Below are positions 10,919-23,132 of a DNA stretch of 64,000 bases, piece after piece. The notes under the pieces are model-generated. The model was not told the DNA's origin, ran no database searches, and was given only the letters and a program-made list of their open reading frames with translations. Numbering within the stretch: the first letter of the stretch is position 1; each line of letters begins with the position of its first letter. The stretch lies in assembly GCF_009730915.1 (NCBI RefSeq), contig NC_052483.1, forward strand, positions 6,882,001 through 6,946,000. Reading direction: 5' to 3'. This stretch comes from Dioscorea cayenensis subsp. rotundata (lineage: Eukaryota; Streptophyta; Magnoliopsida; Dioscoreales; Dioscoreaceae). The position numbers and the translations under genes are program-made.

Positions 10919-13900
10919 TTCTAGCCTTTAAGTTTCACATTTTGATGTCTGTAGTTATCATTGGTTTGCATGATTACTAAGATATTGCTTTATTTTTTTC
11001 CCAATTTAATGGACAATTTCAGGTAAAAACTTGTATCTGATACTTGTGCTGATAGGTCAGAAAAGAGATATCAGATTAACCAGGAAATTGTCTTAATAAA
11101 GTCTATCTAAATTGGAAAAATTCCTAAACTCTTTGGAGGAATGCATCACAACTGTTTTGATGCTAAGAATGTTAAGACATAATGTTTCCAACAAACCAAT
11201 TTAAGAATTGTAACATTGGACAAAGTAAGCCCGATTACAAAGCTTTTAAGATTCTAAACATGAGAAGGTTATGAAGCTAGCCCTCATAATCTAAAGCCAC
11301 CGTTGATGGCAATACAGATACACATCATCCTACCTTGTGGCATTGGACAATCAACTTGAAGTGGGCTAATGAGGCTTACTGAGGTATCTATGTTAGTTCA
11401 AAAACATTTTACTAGATATTTATGAATGCATATTTCAAAAACAATTCTGAAATCATCTGTCAATATTATCAATATATTTTCTTCTCATCCTCCCTCATGG
11501 CATTGAACAATCAACTTTAATTGAGGTAATGTTGTTTTGATGAGGCACCTATAGTAAAGCTCAAAAACTTCAGATAGATATTAATAAAAACAAATGAACT
11601 ATATTCATTGGTAGGAGTATTGAGATAGCTCTATAAAAGATTCAATATTAACTTAGGCATACATCACATGTGATAGCATCATATATGGTGTCAAATTTTG
11701 ATGACAAAATAATGGCATGAAGAATTAGCATAACGTGAAAACAGAGAAAGAACAATACCAGATCCACCAGCTACCAGAAATGCCAGACCTTGGCCTGACA
11801 GCTTTTGTTTCAAAAGTATCTGTAACAGCACAAAAAGGTCATATAAAACGGTGCAAGACCAGAACATGTTGAAGTAAAAGTCTAATAAGGGAGATTTTAA
11901 TAAAATCGGTGACACATGTACTTCAAAATACCAGAGGATCAAGGGTACATAGTTAAATGGAAATCAGAACATTCAACTAGGTCATACCTCTGTACCAAAC
12001 ACAACATTGCGCGGCCTCTGTTCCGAGATGCTGGTGACAGTGACATCATTAACAGAACAAAGAAACGCATCTGGCTAAAGGATCAAAATCAAAGCAATCA
12101 TTATCACTGCTATACGTATTCACATGCTATATATTCACATTAAAAAATAATAATAAAGTGAATAAACTTGGAAGAGTTCTCAGAGGTGTTTTAAAAGGCA
12201 ATGGCAAAAGTCTCAAGAATGTTAAATATATCAATTCGAAGTCCATGTATTTTTACATACACAATTTTACACAAATGGCATATAGATAAAAATGAATGCA
12301 CAAGGTAGACAAGGGCATTTAGAAAAATGCCCTTATGTCAAACAAGCACAGATTCTATGTTCAAGCAAATAGTGAACCGAAAAATATGGTTCTCAATGGG
12401 GTGGATAATCCCCAAAACACCAGAAAAGTAACCAGAACAAGTGTTAGGATGGGTCACAAAACAAGCACACCAAGTAGAGGCCAAGGTCACTTGCTAAGTA
12501 GGTCCATTTCGGAGCATGGTTTACCAAGCCAAACTTCAGTAATGGGCACGCATAGAGGCACATTATTGAAATAAACCTCAATCCCTACATAACCAAGTGA
12601 GCCCTAGGCCAAAATGTAAAAACTCACTGAGAAGCATGTTTCGATTATGGCATGCAACATGTGGTTCATGGCCCGTGCATGTAACAAACGCCTTCCCCAA
12701 AAAGCCTCAAGTGATATTCATTTTTGAACTAATACTTCGGAAGGTAAGCCTTGTGAGCTCCATGGCAAACAAATATTTCAACTATCTCAAACCTCCCAAA
12801 CAATTAAATGCTGCACATATTATCTAAGTATTATGAAACTAACAAAAGTAACAATCTCCAACTTTAGCCAGAACACCAACTTGTACTTGGATTCCTAAGC
12901 CTTCGTTTGGTATTTCATTTTGCAGATCACAGCCAAACCCATCCTACATTGTTATTCAAGGCAAAAACACCCACTTTCCCATCAAAAGAAAAAAATCATC
13001 ACTAGAGAAAAAAATTATATATCATAGCAAACAACAGATAATCAATTATGAATAAGAAAGTTTTGTTAGAAGCATAACAAACAAATGGTCCATAAGGTAC
13101 AAATAATGAACACAATCAAAATCATATTTCTACTGTGCAAATGCAAAAATTAAAATTTTCTTGCTGATAATCCTATCTAATTACACAGCAAGTGCAAAAC
13201 AAACCATGTCATTCACATTGTTCTGCACATTAAAGAATAGCACAGGATAAATGTTTACTCAGTTGTAATTACTAAGACAATCGATCAAAAACCAAAAGTC
13301 ATGCTCGGGAGAGTAGCATAGGATTAAGAAAGCAGTTTCAAATATCTAACTGTACCTGGCAAATTATTTCTCCGCCAAATCTTTTGCGCAAGTCAATCTA
13401 TAAAAAAAATACACCAAATTATAACATGAAAATAAATATGAATGGAGAAAAGAAAATTGCATAAATAATTCTGCAAGATGCGGTTTAGTAAATCCACAAG
13501 TACATTGTTGATCCTTCAGGAAACTAGAGTTTTAGGAGAACCCTATAACTTTTTCCAGCTTTCTAATGTTTTAGTTTCCCCAGTCTGGCAAGAGAAAATA
13601 GATCTGTCTCGTAGACATAATATTAAAAGAAAATACTGGTGGAAGTGGAACCAATATCAATTGCTATTTTCCACCCATGGCTCTACATGCATCATGAAGC
13701 TTTTTGTTAAATGCAAAACTTATGTTAAACTCTACAACATAATTTGAAAAATTAATGTAAAATTTTTCCATTATGAGAGGAGGCAAAACAACTTTGCAAG
13801 AAAAATTTATTAAAAATTAATTGAAACTAACCGGAAGTATTCGACCAGGGGATGGTGCCGCAATGCCTACAAATCCATCATCAGGACCAGAGTTAAAGAG

Positions 13901-15273
13901 CACTATACTAGTCAAACTCTTCCCAAAAATCCATTGCCACAGAGCCCCTCTCATTTTCAGGGACATAAATGTTTTCCATTTGAATGGAACCAGACATGTA
14001 GCACATTGTACCTGAAAATGAAATGCAATTATTTCATTAAGAGAATAGAACTTATTCAAAAATATTAGTTTATATAGGGCTATTGCTATTGCTGTGAAAT
14101 ATATCCATAGAAAATCAATGCCAAGAGATTTACAGATTTTAACCAAGGGGCCTTTGTCATGGAATGAAGAATTTGGACTAACAGTTGCTTCATATTTTCT
14201 AACCATAATAGTCATAGATGTGCAAATTAGCAGCTACAAATGCAAAAAAAAAAAATGTATTGCACATCAAGAAAGGCATAGTTTTCTGTGGCATATAAAG
14301 GAAGTTCAACAATCAATTTAAGAGGATTGCTATCAACAAGATATAATAAAAAATCACACAAATCACCCAAAAAAAGAACAAAATGACCATCAACTTTCCT
14401 TTATAAATAACAACTATGACATGAACCAAAGACTTACCAGGCTTTGCAGTAACCTTCTCTTGTGATTTCAACATTATCTGACAATAGAAAAACAACGAAA
14501 GGGCTTCAATTTAGTAGTGCTTACGTAACAGTTGGATATGGGACTGAAGGCCACAATAGTGCAAACTAAATACCTGAACAATCTGTGATTCTCCACCCAA
14601 TATTTGGAAAGGTGTTACAACTGCCTGTGGACTCTGCCATTTAAAATGTTGCAGTAGATCAATAAGTCTAATTACAAACAAAAAAACATATAAATATTTT
14701 TAGATCATGAAGTAACATCCAAGAACTTCAATATTCTTCTACAATAAGCAGAACCAGTTTCCCCAATCTACATCCTGGCAAACGAAATTATGTGACTTCA
14801 AATTTTCCATCAGTTGCTAATATCCTAAACACATTCTCATCACAAAAATAGAAACCATATGCTCAAATCATTACATTCTAAACATCCCATTTAGGCCAAA
14901 ATTTTCTTTTTCCCCCAGATAAGGATCAACTAAAAAAACACACACACAAGTCTTCTAAACTCACAATCACCAACAAAAAGATAAATTTTCAATTGAAAAA
15001 AAAGGGTAATCACTCCACAACTACAAAGCAAGAAATCAAGGAAAAGGAGAATCTGGATCAGAACATGATAATTCAAAGGAGAAAGCACAAATTAGCAACA
15101 AAACAATCCACATCCAGCAAATCACATTCTCATAAAATCAAAACCACAAACCACCCCTACAAAGGAATTCCAAATTTCAGATAAAGAAAAAGGCATCAAC
15201 AAAGAGGATTGAGAGACGAAGATTACTTGGTAGACATAGGGCTGGAAGGCGTAGAGAAGAAGGGGGCGGCCAT
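8821..15273 (-). CDS. AIM24-family (TRAP-like beta-fold) protein, 10 exons, two single-base frame errors
   Basis: Exons on the minus strand: 15273-15227, 14633-14574, 14477-14438, 14011-13832, 13397-13356, 12074-11988, 11819-11759, 9778-9654, 9126-9029 and 8935-8821, about 284 residues. Family landmarks appear in order: P-F-Q-I-L-G-G-E, the A-K-P-G-T-M-C-Y-M-S-G junction over intron 3, L-W-Q-W-I-F-G-K, G-F-V-G-I-A-A-P, F-G-G-E-I-I-C-Q, L-S-G-Q-G-L-A-F, L-T-G-P-G. The last exon encodes one hydrophobic membrane segment near the C-terminus. Relatives are mitochondrial or organellar; yeast Aim24 affects inner-membrane (MICOS) organisation. The biochemical role in plants is not established. Two short homopolymers are off by one base: a T is missing in exon 1 (around 15247) and there is an extra G in exon 4 (around 13944). 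All splice sites fit the corrected frame. Intron 9 starts with GC instead of GT. Confidence 0.85.
10857..10917. repeat. (TTA)n microsatellite in an AIM24 intron
   Basis: About twenty tandem ATT/TTA units inside the large intron between exons 7 and 8 of the AIM24-like gene. Likely to vary in length between individuals. Confidence 0.9.
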
Positions 15274-15299
15274 GGCGATCATATCTCGGCGAATTCTCG

Positions 15300-17392
15300 T
15301 GCTTTCACTTGAAACCCAACAAAGAATCTCGAGAAGCCATCACCTCCAAATTATAACCATTGAGTCTGTAATTAATAGCTGCCACTATTATTGTACAAAG
15401 CCCTTGTCTTATTTTTATTTATTTTTATTCCAGTTTAGTCCCTCATATAAAACCTCCACCATTTTCTTTGGGCTTTCAATGAAATTATTTGTGTACCCCT
15501 TGACAGTGGGTTGTTACTTAATACAACCTCAGAAAAATCAATTTCGAAGTTTTATATAAATATAAAATAATATTTAACTTTTTGGATACATTTTTTTTTA
15601 TTGGCCTAATGATGATAAAATTAATCATTGCTCAACTCAAACGTTGAAGGTTTGAAGTTTACTTATAATACATTTTTATATTTATGGAAATAAGTAAGTA
15701 AAATTAGACATCAGAATTTATGTAAGAAAATTTGTTTAATAAAAAATTTTATCACTTTTATTTCAAGTTCACTTAAATCATGAACCCTTTCAAAGAATAA
15801 AAATCGCAACAAATTTGGGTTTTAAAAACTTCTCGAACCAAACGCGCAACGACAAATTCTTTTAAACGATTGAACGTCGAAGATTAAGTTTTTGTATGCA
15901 AATCTGCTAATACACTGTATATGTAAATATATATTAAGAAGATTTTTAATAAATTAGTGATTTATCTATTTTTTAAAATATATATATAATATAAATTAAA
16001 AAAATTTGATTATATATGTTGAACCAAAATTGCCATAACATATCACCATCAAATCTAGCTTGTTATCTTGATTGAATTCCAACTTAATGAGGAACAAATG
16101 TTTATATCAAAGTCTGCATATTTCAATTGAGGGCATTCTACATCACTGTGAATTTTTATAATTTAGCCTCTCAAGGGTTCTTTGACACAAACTTAATATT
16201 TCCCTTGTAGGTGCACCACGCACCACCTTGTGTAAAACCCACAACTTCTTTTTAAATGATAGCATTCTGAAACCAAATTGCTAAGAAACATTAGTCCAAA
16301 GATAATTGTCTCCAATTTATTCATATCCTTTAATGAATGTAGAACAACTAAATGTGTTTCGCCAAGCTCCAAATGCATCAATTTCTGACATAAAAATTAC
16401 TTCGAAAGTTATAGGGATGTGATTATGCTAATGGGAACATTGGGAAGGGTAATAAAATAAAACCGTGTTTCATGGATGAGAATTTATTGGGTTAAGAGAA
16501 AAAGTAATGAAAAAGATATATAATAAAAATTACATTTATGTCTTTAATATAAATATGTGAATTTATTTGTTTATAAAATATTTTTAATATTTTTATTTAA
16601 TTTAATTATTACAATTAATTTTTAAAATTACTTATTTTCATTTAATTAAATAAATTGTGGAGGGTAAAAATATCATTTCACTTTAATTATTATTATCATT
16701 AAGTATCTAAATTTATTTATATTAATAATTGATCATTGTGATTTATGAATTAATCATCATAATTATTATAATTCAATATTTGAATTGGTGACTTATATTT
16801 GAAATAAATATTTATTTAATATATAACTATTATATAATTATCATAATTAAATATTAAATATTTTAATGTTAATATATTTATATTTAATAAATGTATTATT
16901 AGAGTATTATATATTTTTATATATACATATATAGTATATAGGGAGGATAAAAATGGGTATTACATGGCCATTATCCCATCTTTTACCTCCATTTCCCTAG
17001 TTTTGGGAATGATGATTACCCACATGCATACTCAAATATGGGTATGCATTGAGACAAGCACTGATTTCTCCAAAGGGGAATCATGGATATAATTTAAATG
17101 GGTTGTAAGAGTGCTATAGGATTTGGGATCATAAACCAATATATGAAAAAGTTAAATTTTTAAGCCTTGATAAATTTGAGTCTTTGTGAAACCAGTATTA
17201 AATCCAAGAATAAGAACAAAAAAAATGACTTGAAGATCTAATGGCATCAGATTTATTTTGTTATTAAAGTAATTATTTATAAATTTGTCATCTATGGTTC
17301 TATATATAAATAAATAAATAAAGTCCTTGTGTTATTTATTTATTATAATTTGCAAAATCTATAAGATAATCCATATGTTATGGTCATCCCAT
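15300..17392. other. AT-rich intergenic region with a dispersed repeat
   Basis: No gene seen. The stretch at about 15710-15965 belongs to the same repeat family as about 24790-25035: both contain TTATTTCAAGTTCA, then an AACTCTTTCCAAGAA-like word, then TTCTCGAACCA. From about 16400 to 16930 the sequence is extremely AT-rich. A GGGTAAT/ATTACCC-rich edge near 16930-17030 may be a worn MITE end, but I could not find its partner with confidence. Confidence 0.5.
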
Positions 17393-17397
17393 CCTTT

Positions 17398-18118
17398 TGT
17401 TATGGGTCCAACCCATATTTGCAAATATTTCATATCAGCTTATTGCTTAGCGTCGGCCTTTTAAGGCCGTGACTTGCTATGCCTTATTTCTCGTATCCAT
17501 TTTGGAGATCGATATTAGGTTTCCAAGAGAATTTTCTTTGTGATGGTATCTCTTTCGTTTTGCTACAGCACAACATCGTAAAGGCGATCGCAATCAAAGA
17601 AGAAAAGAGAGAGCTTTCAAGAGGCTTGTTATTCTCGGCTCGTATGCAGCTTTGATCAACTCTACGATCGAGGTGATCCTGTGGGATCCACCTTTTGCTC
17701 AAATTTGCCAGCCTTTGTTCTCTGACAAGAAGGGCTTTATTTTTGAACGGTCGTGATCATCCTCAGTGTGCTCCGGCTATGTCGTAAACGCAATTTTGGC
17801 TTAGATCTGCGCTGATGATTTCTACACTTTTTGCTCTATCTTGATCTCTTATTGTCTCTTGAGTTTGTTGTGGGTTGTGAATCCTTTGTCGATCGATTCG
17901 AGGTTCTTTTTGCCTCAATTTATCAATAAGAGAAGTAAAGTGTGGACCTTTGAACGGTCCTGCGGTTTTTATCCTTCACATCGAGCGGGTTTTCTCACGA
18001 TGACAAATCGCGTGTGTTGTTTGTGATTTATTATGGGTTGATTGAATTCGTAATTGGTTGGTTGTCTTGATTGTTTGACTTTGTGGAGTGCTCAGAGACC
18101 TCTCGGGCATCTTTTACA
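17398..18118 (+). repeat. 5' LTR of the decayed Copia element
   Basis: Starts TGTTATGGG and ends TTTTACA. It aligns along its whole length with the 3' LTR, for example through GCAGCTTTGATCAACTCTAC and CTCAATTTATCAATAAGAG. Confidence 0.9.
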
Positions 18119-18249
18119 AAAAGTGGTATCGTAGAAAGGGTTTAATTTGTCTACATTGCTGGAGTCGCAGTAAAGAGCCATTCTACGGTAAAATCGACAT
18201 CAACCAATTATTCTATTCGAGACCTATGACGGAAGACTTGTTATATCAG

Positions 18250-21200
18250 TAAGGACTCTAGATGACCCAAATTGAAATTGTCACCAATTCGATGGTAATG
18301 TCTCTAAACCATCTAAACTCTGATAAGATGGAAGAGAAAAGAATGGATAAAGTTGAAAAAGAAGGCTTTGGGGACTATTAGGCAATGGGTCTGATATCAA
18401 GATTTTTTCAACCATGTGTCACAAGAGTCTGACCCATATGATTTAGGGAAGAAATTGGAGGTATTTACGAGCTGGAAGAACGCCTTTCTAATAAAGCTTC
18501 TTCTGATTAAGAAACTTGCTAATTTGAAATCGAAAGGCTGGGAAGTTCGCTTCATGAAAGCATCTTGAGCGACTTCCTGCATTACTATTAACAAGTCGAC
18601 TACCATAAAAATTTGTCTTGACGACGAGCTCGCGCTTTTGTTTCTACTGGAGTTCCTTTTCGCTGCATACTTGGGAAAACCTCGCCGTGACTCATTAGTA
18701 ACTCCTCGCCTCGGATGGTGTTCTATCTTGATGTCATCAAAGAAAAGCATGTTTAATGAGGAACGAAGAAAGGAGATGGGAGTTGATAATCTCATGTGCC
18801 CTGTTGTCGAGAACAGAGGGAAGAAGAGAGAGGGGTTTCCAAAAGGCACACAACCAAGGAGCGTGTCCAAGTCCAGCATGGGAAGAACGTGATTACATGC
18901 CATTATTGCAAGAAGCCCGTCATATCAAGAAGTATTGTTTCCGGTCTAAAGGGAACAGAGGGAAGAAGAATCGACTACATAAAGAGGAAGATGACAAAAA
19001 CACTGCAGCAACAGCTTCTAAGAGTGATGATGATGCTACTTTTGATTTCAGTGAAACTTTCGAGTGTTATCATGTCATGTTGATAGTCTGAGACTCAGAG
19101 TGGCTTGTAGATACAGTGTGTTTCATACCATTGTGTTCCTAGAAGGGAGTACTTCATGAACTAGCAAGCACTGTTGGTTTAGGTGATATTCGTGTGAAAG
19201 ACTATTCTGATCGGATGCATACTGAGCATTAGATCGATGTGCGCCATATCTTGAATCTACGCCTTAATTTGCTGCTCTCCGCTAATGCTGCTTGATCAAG
19301 AAGGCCTCCGGACACACATTTGAAATGGCGGCGGAAATCTGCCCAAAGGTTCTATAAATCAAATCAGCATTTCGAGGCGAGCTGTGTCGCTTCCTTTTCT
19401 GTACAAGATATATTTGAGTGGCCAAGTTCGAATGGAAATTAATGCAAGCCGAAGTTATAAGTGAATTCTCGACATCTAGGTCATCAAGATCGGGACACAT
19501 GAGTGATAAGGGTTTGAAAATGTCTAGCAGTGAAATCTCTCTCATTCCCGCAAGTGATACTTACAGCGTTTCTTTCGACCTCCTTGTGGATCATCAGTCC
19601 GCAGTGAAAGCAAAGATAGAGCTCTGCTCTTTGGAAGTCTGGCCAGGGAGGTGCAAGCTGGTCGGAGTCATGCGACCCGGCGTCTCGTGGGTCCCATCGA
19701 TGAGGTGGAGTCAAATGGTGGCAATACAAATACTTTTGCTACCTTTTACTGATGATGCTACTAGGAAAAACTTGGGTTTATACGTTACAAGACCAAGAGC
19801 CAAGTGTTTGAGACATCTCCGTAAATTTCATGCGCGCTCAGTGGTGGAGGGAGACGAAAAGAAAAATTGAAGCGCCCGCTCGACAATGGCGGTGTGTGAG
19901 TATACTACATGAGTTCGGAACTATTTAAGTTCACGTGAAGGGTATCTCGAGACGTGGAAGACGCCTCGCACTCCACAAACTATAATGGTGTTGCGCAGAG
20001 AGCACTGAGCGTAACCATCAGCGGAGAGTGAGATGTATGTTGAAGACGCCCCGACTCTACCGCAAACTCATTTTCGCAGAGGCAGCGAAACTGCAGCCTT
20101 TATTCGATCAACCGCTCTCCATCTATTCCTTTGGGTCTTAACATTCCTTAGAGGAGCATGGAAGGGATGTGATCCTACATTCACATCTTAGAGGCCCTTG
20201 GATGCAAGCGCATACTTGCATGTGCAGTGAAAGATTCGTGAGGATCAAGCTCGATTCCAAGACGCCTCCCATGTGGTGTGTCGGTTGGCCATGGTGACGA
20301 AGAGTACGGGTTCAGCCTCTATGATCCCGTGTAGCGTATGCACCCAGAAGCAAGTAGGATGTAGTGTTCTTTGAGCATGAGATTGGAGCAAAACCTTTAC
20401 AGGGCAAGGTAATCACTCTAACCTCGCGATTTGCCTATCGATATCTCACCGACGACTCTTCTTCCGCTCCTACTTCCTCGCTTCTCGCTGAACATCCAAC
20501 CTGGGCCGACGATCTTGACGCAATACATGCTGATGGTGTTGGAGGAGGTACAACCGATGTCGGCGATGATGCACCACAGCTCTAATGATGCTCCTAATGA
20601 TGCCTCAAATCTTCAGATGATGAAGAGTGCTCAAGGAGCAAGTGGAACAACCTACTTCGCCGCTGGATGATGTTTAGATTAGGAGGTCAACCAGTAGATC
20701 GTAGAAACCTTCTACAAAGTATCTACGCACATGATTACATCTTAGTCACTTTAAACGAGTGAGTCAGAGTTTCCAAGAAGCGCTTGTTCCAGTGAAGATA
20801 AAGATCTTTGGCCTCGAGGCCAGGAAAGAGGAGATGGATCTTCGAAGAAGAACTCGTGACTCTAAGTTGAGGTAAGTGGAATCTTCCCAGAGAGGTAAGA
20901 AAGTCTTGAAAAACATATGTGGTTTTCGGCGAACGAAAAGGAAGGGTGAGAAGATAAGTCTATGGAAAGCCCGACTGGTGGTCAAAGGATGTAAACTGGT
21001 AAAAGGTGTCGATTTATGGAGATGAAATCCCTATGTTGTCAAGATGACTTCTATCAAAACCGCTTTTAGGGTACGCTGGGCAGGAAAGTCTTGATCTTCG
21101 AGCTGGAGCAATGAGGTAAAGACGGCTGGCATATGAAGCGACTTGCATGATGAAACTCAGCATGGGAGCAACCTCAAGGTCGAAGGAAAAGGGAAGGAAA

Positions 21201-22335
21201 AACTTGCTCGCAAGTCGAAGAAGAGTCTTTATGGGCTTAAACAGCACCCTTCCAAGGCACAGGGTATCGGAAATTTGATCTGCTGTCATGACAAATTATC
21301 ATAGTGATATCCTTGTGTGGCATTTTAGAAAGTTCTCGTGACAACTTCATTATCCTTCTTTGTATGAACGAGGATGCTGATAGTTGGGCAAGATTCAAAG
21401 TTGATGTGATTAGTCAACTTTGAAGAAAGATTTGTCCAAGTGTTTGACATGAAAAGATTTGTCCTCGCGTGCTAAAATCTTAGGCAATGGAGGATTGCTC
21501 TCGTGACCGCAAGGCTAGAAAGTTGTGGCTATCTCAACAAAAGTATATCGAACGCAGTGCTTGAAAGGTTCAATACGGTTACATGCTATGCGTCATAGTA
21601 CACCACTCGCATTACATTTTAACTTGAGTAAGAGATTCAGTCCTACAACAGTAGCAGCGAAAGCGAAGTATGTCATTTATTCCTTATTCTTCCTCATTGC
21701 TGGTTCCTCGATGTATGCTACGAAATGCGTACACAAGGCCCGAGTATTGCACATTCTCGCTGGTTTGGTGAGCATATACTTATCCAATCTGTGTGGGTGA
21801 CTCCACTGGATGCAAAGGAAGTGGATCTTCGTATACTTGTACATGGCACTTCCAAACTTTGTTTGTAGCTATGGAGGTGGCAAACCTGCGTCTTGAGGGA
21901 TATATGTGTGGCGCAACATGGCGTCAGATCTTGATAGTAGAAAGTTCACTCAGCTATGTGTTCAGACTGTGTGAGCCATTTCTCTTGGCAAATCTAAATT
22001 ACAAAAGTGTGTGGCATATCGACTACTCGAGGTAGAGTATATAGCAAAATTGTGAGCAAGGAGGAATGCTGTGGAAGAGGTTTCTTCAAGAGCTCGTTTG
22101 TGAAACTATGGTGTGAGTATGCGTATTCTCGTGGAGGTAGTCGTGAGTGCTATAGGATTTGAAACTAAGAATTCCATTGGGATCACGCCCGCACCAAGCA
22201 TATTGATGTTCGATATCATTGGTTGCGGAATATTATTGAAGAAAAGATGATGAACTCAAGAAATTTCTATACAAATAAGAATGATTAAGTATATGTTAAC
22301 CAAAGTGAGTTCTAGGAAGCAAGCTTGATGTTTGT
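18250..22335 (+). pseudogene. Gag-Pol remnant of the decayed Copia element
   Basis: No long open frame survives, but pieces can be read across frameshifts. A zinc knuckle of C-x2-C-x4-H-x4-C type (C-H-Y-C-K-K-P then H-I-K-K-Y-C) is coded around 18898-18940 with one base missing. A protease-like W-L-V-D-T lies near 19100. RNase H remnants occur near 22030-22290, including T-K-H-I-D-V-R-Y-H-W-L-R-N-I-I-E at about 22195-22240. The segment between about 19300 and 21500 is so altered that integrase and reverse transcriptase motifs are not clear to me. Confidence 0.65.
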
Positions 22336-22403
22336 GTCAAGCTTTATGGAATGAGCTTTCAAGTGGTCATTGAAGAGGTGTTCATCTTCCCGTGTACTGA
22401 GAT

Positions 22404-23127
22404 TGTTATGGGTCCAGAGCCTATATTTGCGATATTTCATATTGCTTTGTTGTTTGCATGTTGGGACCTTTATGTTGACTCATAAGTGTCTTATTCTTGG
22501 GTCCATTTCTGGCATCGATATTCAGGTCGCAAGAGAATTTTCTTTTGTGGGATGGTATTCTTTCGCTTTTGCATAACATCGTAAAGCGTGATGTGCAATC
22601 AAAGAAGAAAAGAGAGCTGCCAAGAGGGGTTTGTTATTCTCGGTTTTACTGTATGCAGCTTTGATCAACTCTACGATCGGAGGTGCTCCTGTGGTCCGAT
22701 TTTGCCTCAAATTTGGCCAGACTTGTTCCCGATAAGAAGAGTTTTATTTTCAAGGGTCGGATCATCCTCAGCGTGCTCCGGTTTGGTAGAAAAACGAGTC
22801 TTTAACAGACATACAGCTGAGATGATTTCTGACACTTTTTGCTCTCATCTTGATCTCTTATTGTTCTTGAGTTTGTCGGGTGGGTTGTGAACTTTGTTGA
22901 CTGATTTGGGGTTCTTTTTGCGCCTCAATTTATCAATAAGAGGTAAAGCGCTGACTCGAATGCTGGCCCTCGCTGGTTTTTATCCTTCACATCGAGTGGT
23001 TTTCCACGTATAAATTGGTGCTGTAGTTGTTTCAGGATTTATTATGGGTTGATGACTGTTTAATTGGTTGGTTGTCTTGATTGTTTGACTTTGTGAGATA
23101 TCATGTGAGACCTGGCGATCTTTTACA
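22404..23127 (+). repeat. 3' LTR of the decayed Copia element
   Basis: Same ends and internal landmarks as the 5' LTR. It is followed immediately by the second CCTTT target copy. Confidence 0.9.
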
Positions 23128-23132
23128 CCTTT

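Larger units (their letters stand above)
17398..23127 (+). mobile_element. Copia-type LTR retrotransposon, complete in outline but heavily decayed
   Basis: Two LTRs begin TGTTATGGGTCC and end CTTTTACA (17398-18118 and 22404-23127, about 721 and 724 bp). The element is flanked by an identical 5-bp target duplication, CCTTT, at 17393-17397 and 23128-23132. Straight after the 5' LTR, TGGTATCGTAGA near 18124 is a worn copy of the initiator-Met tRNA primer site TGGTATCAGAGC. The order of remnants (gag zinc knuckle, protease, then RNase H against the 3' LTR) and the T-K-H-I-D-V-R-Y-H RNase H motif make it Copia. The LTRs have many scattered differences, so the insertion is old. Confidence 0.9.

Noticed and set aside
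13478-13747. 89-codon plus-strand frame inside an AIM24 intron
   Set aside because: It lies antisense in an intron, has no recognisable domain and no splice partner.
18397-18903. 168-codon minus-strand frame in the first Copia element
   Set aside because: It is antisense to the gag zinc-knuckle region, and the element clearly reads on the plus strand.
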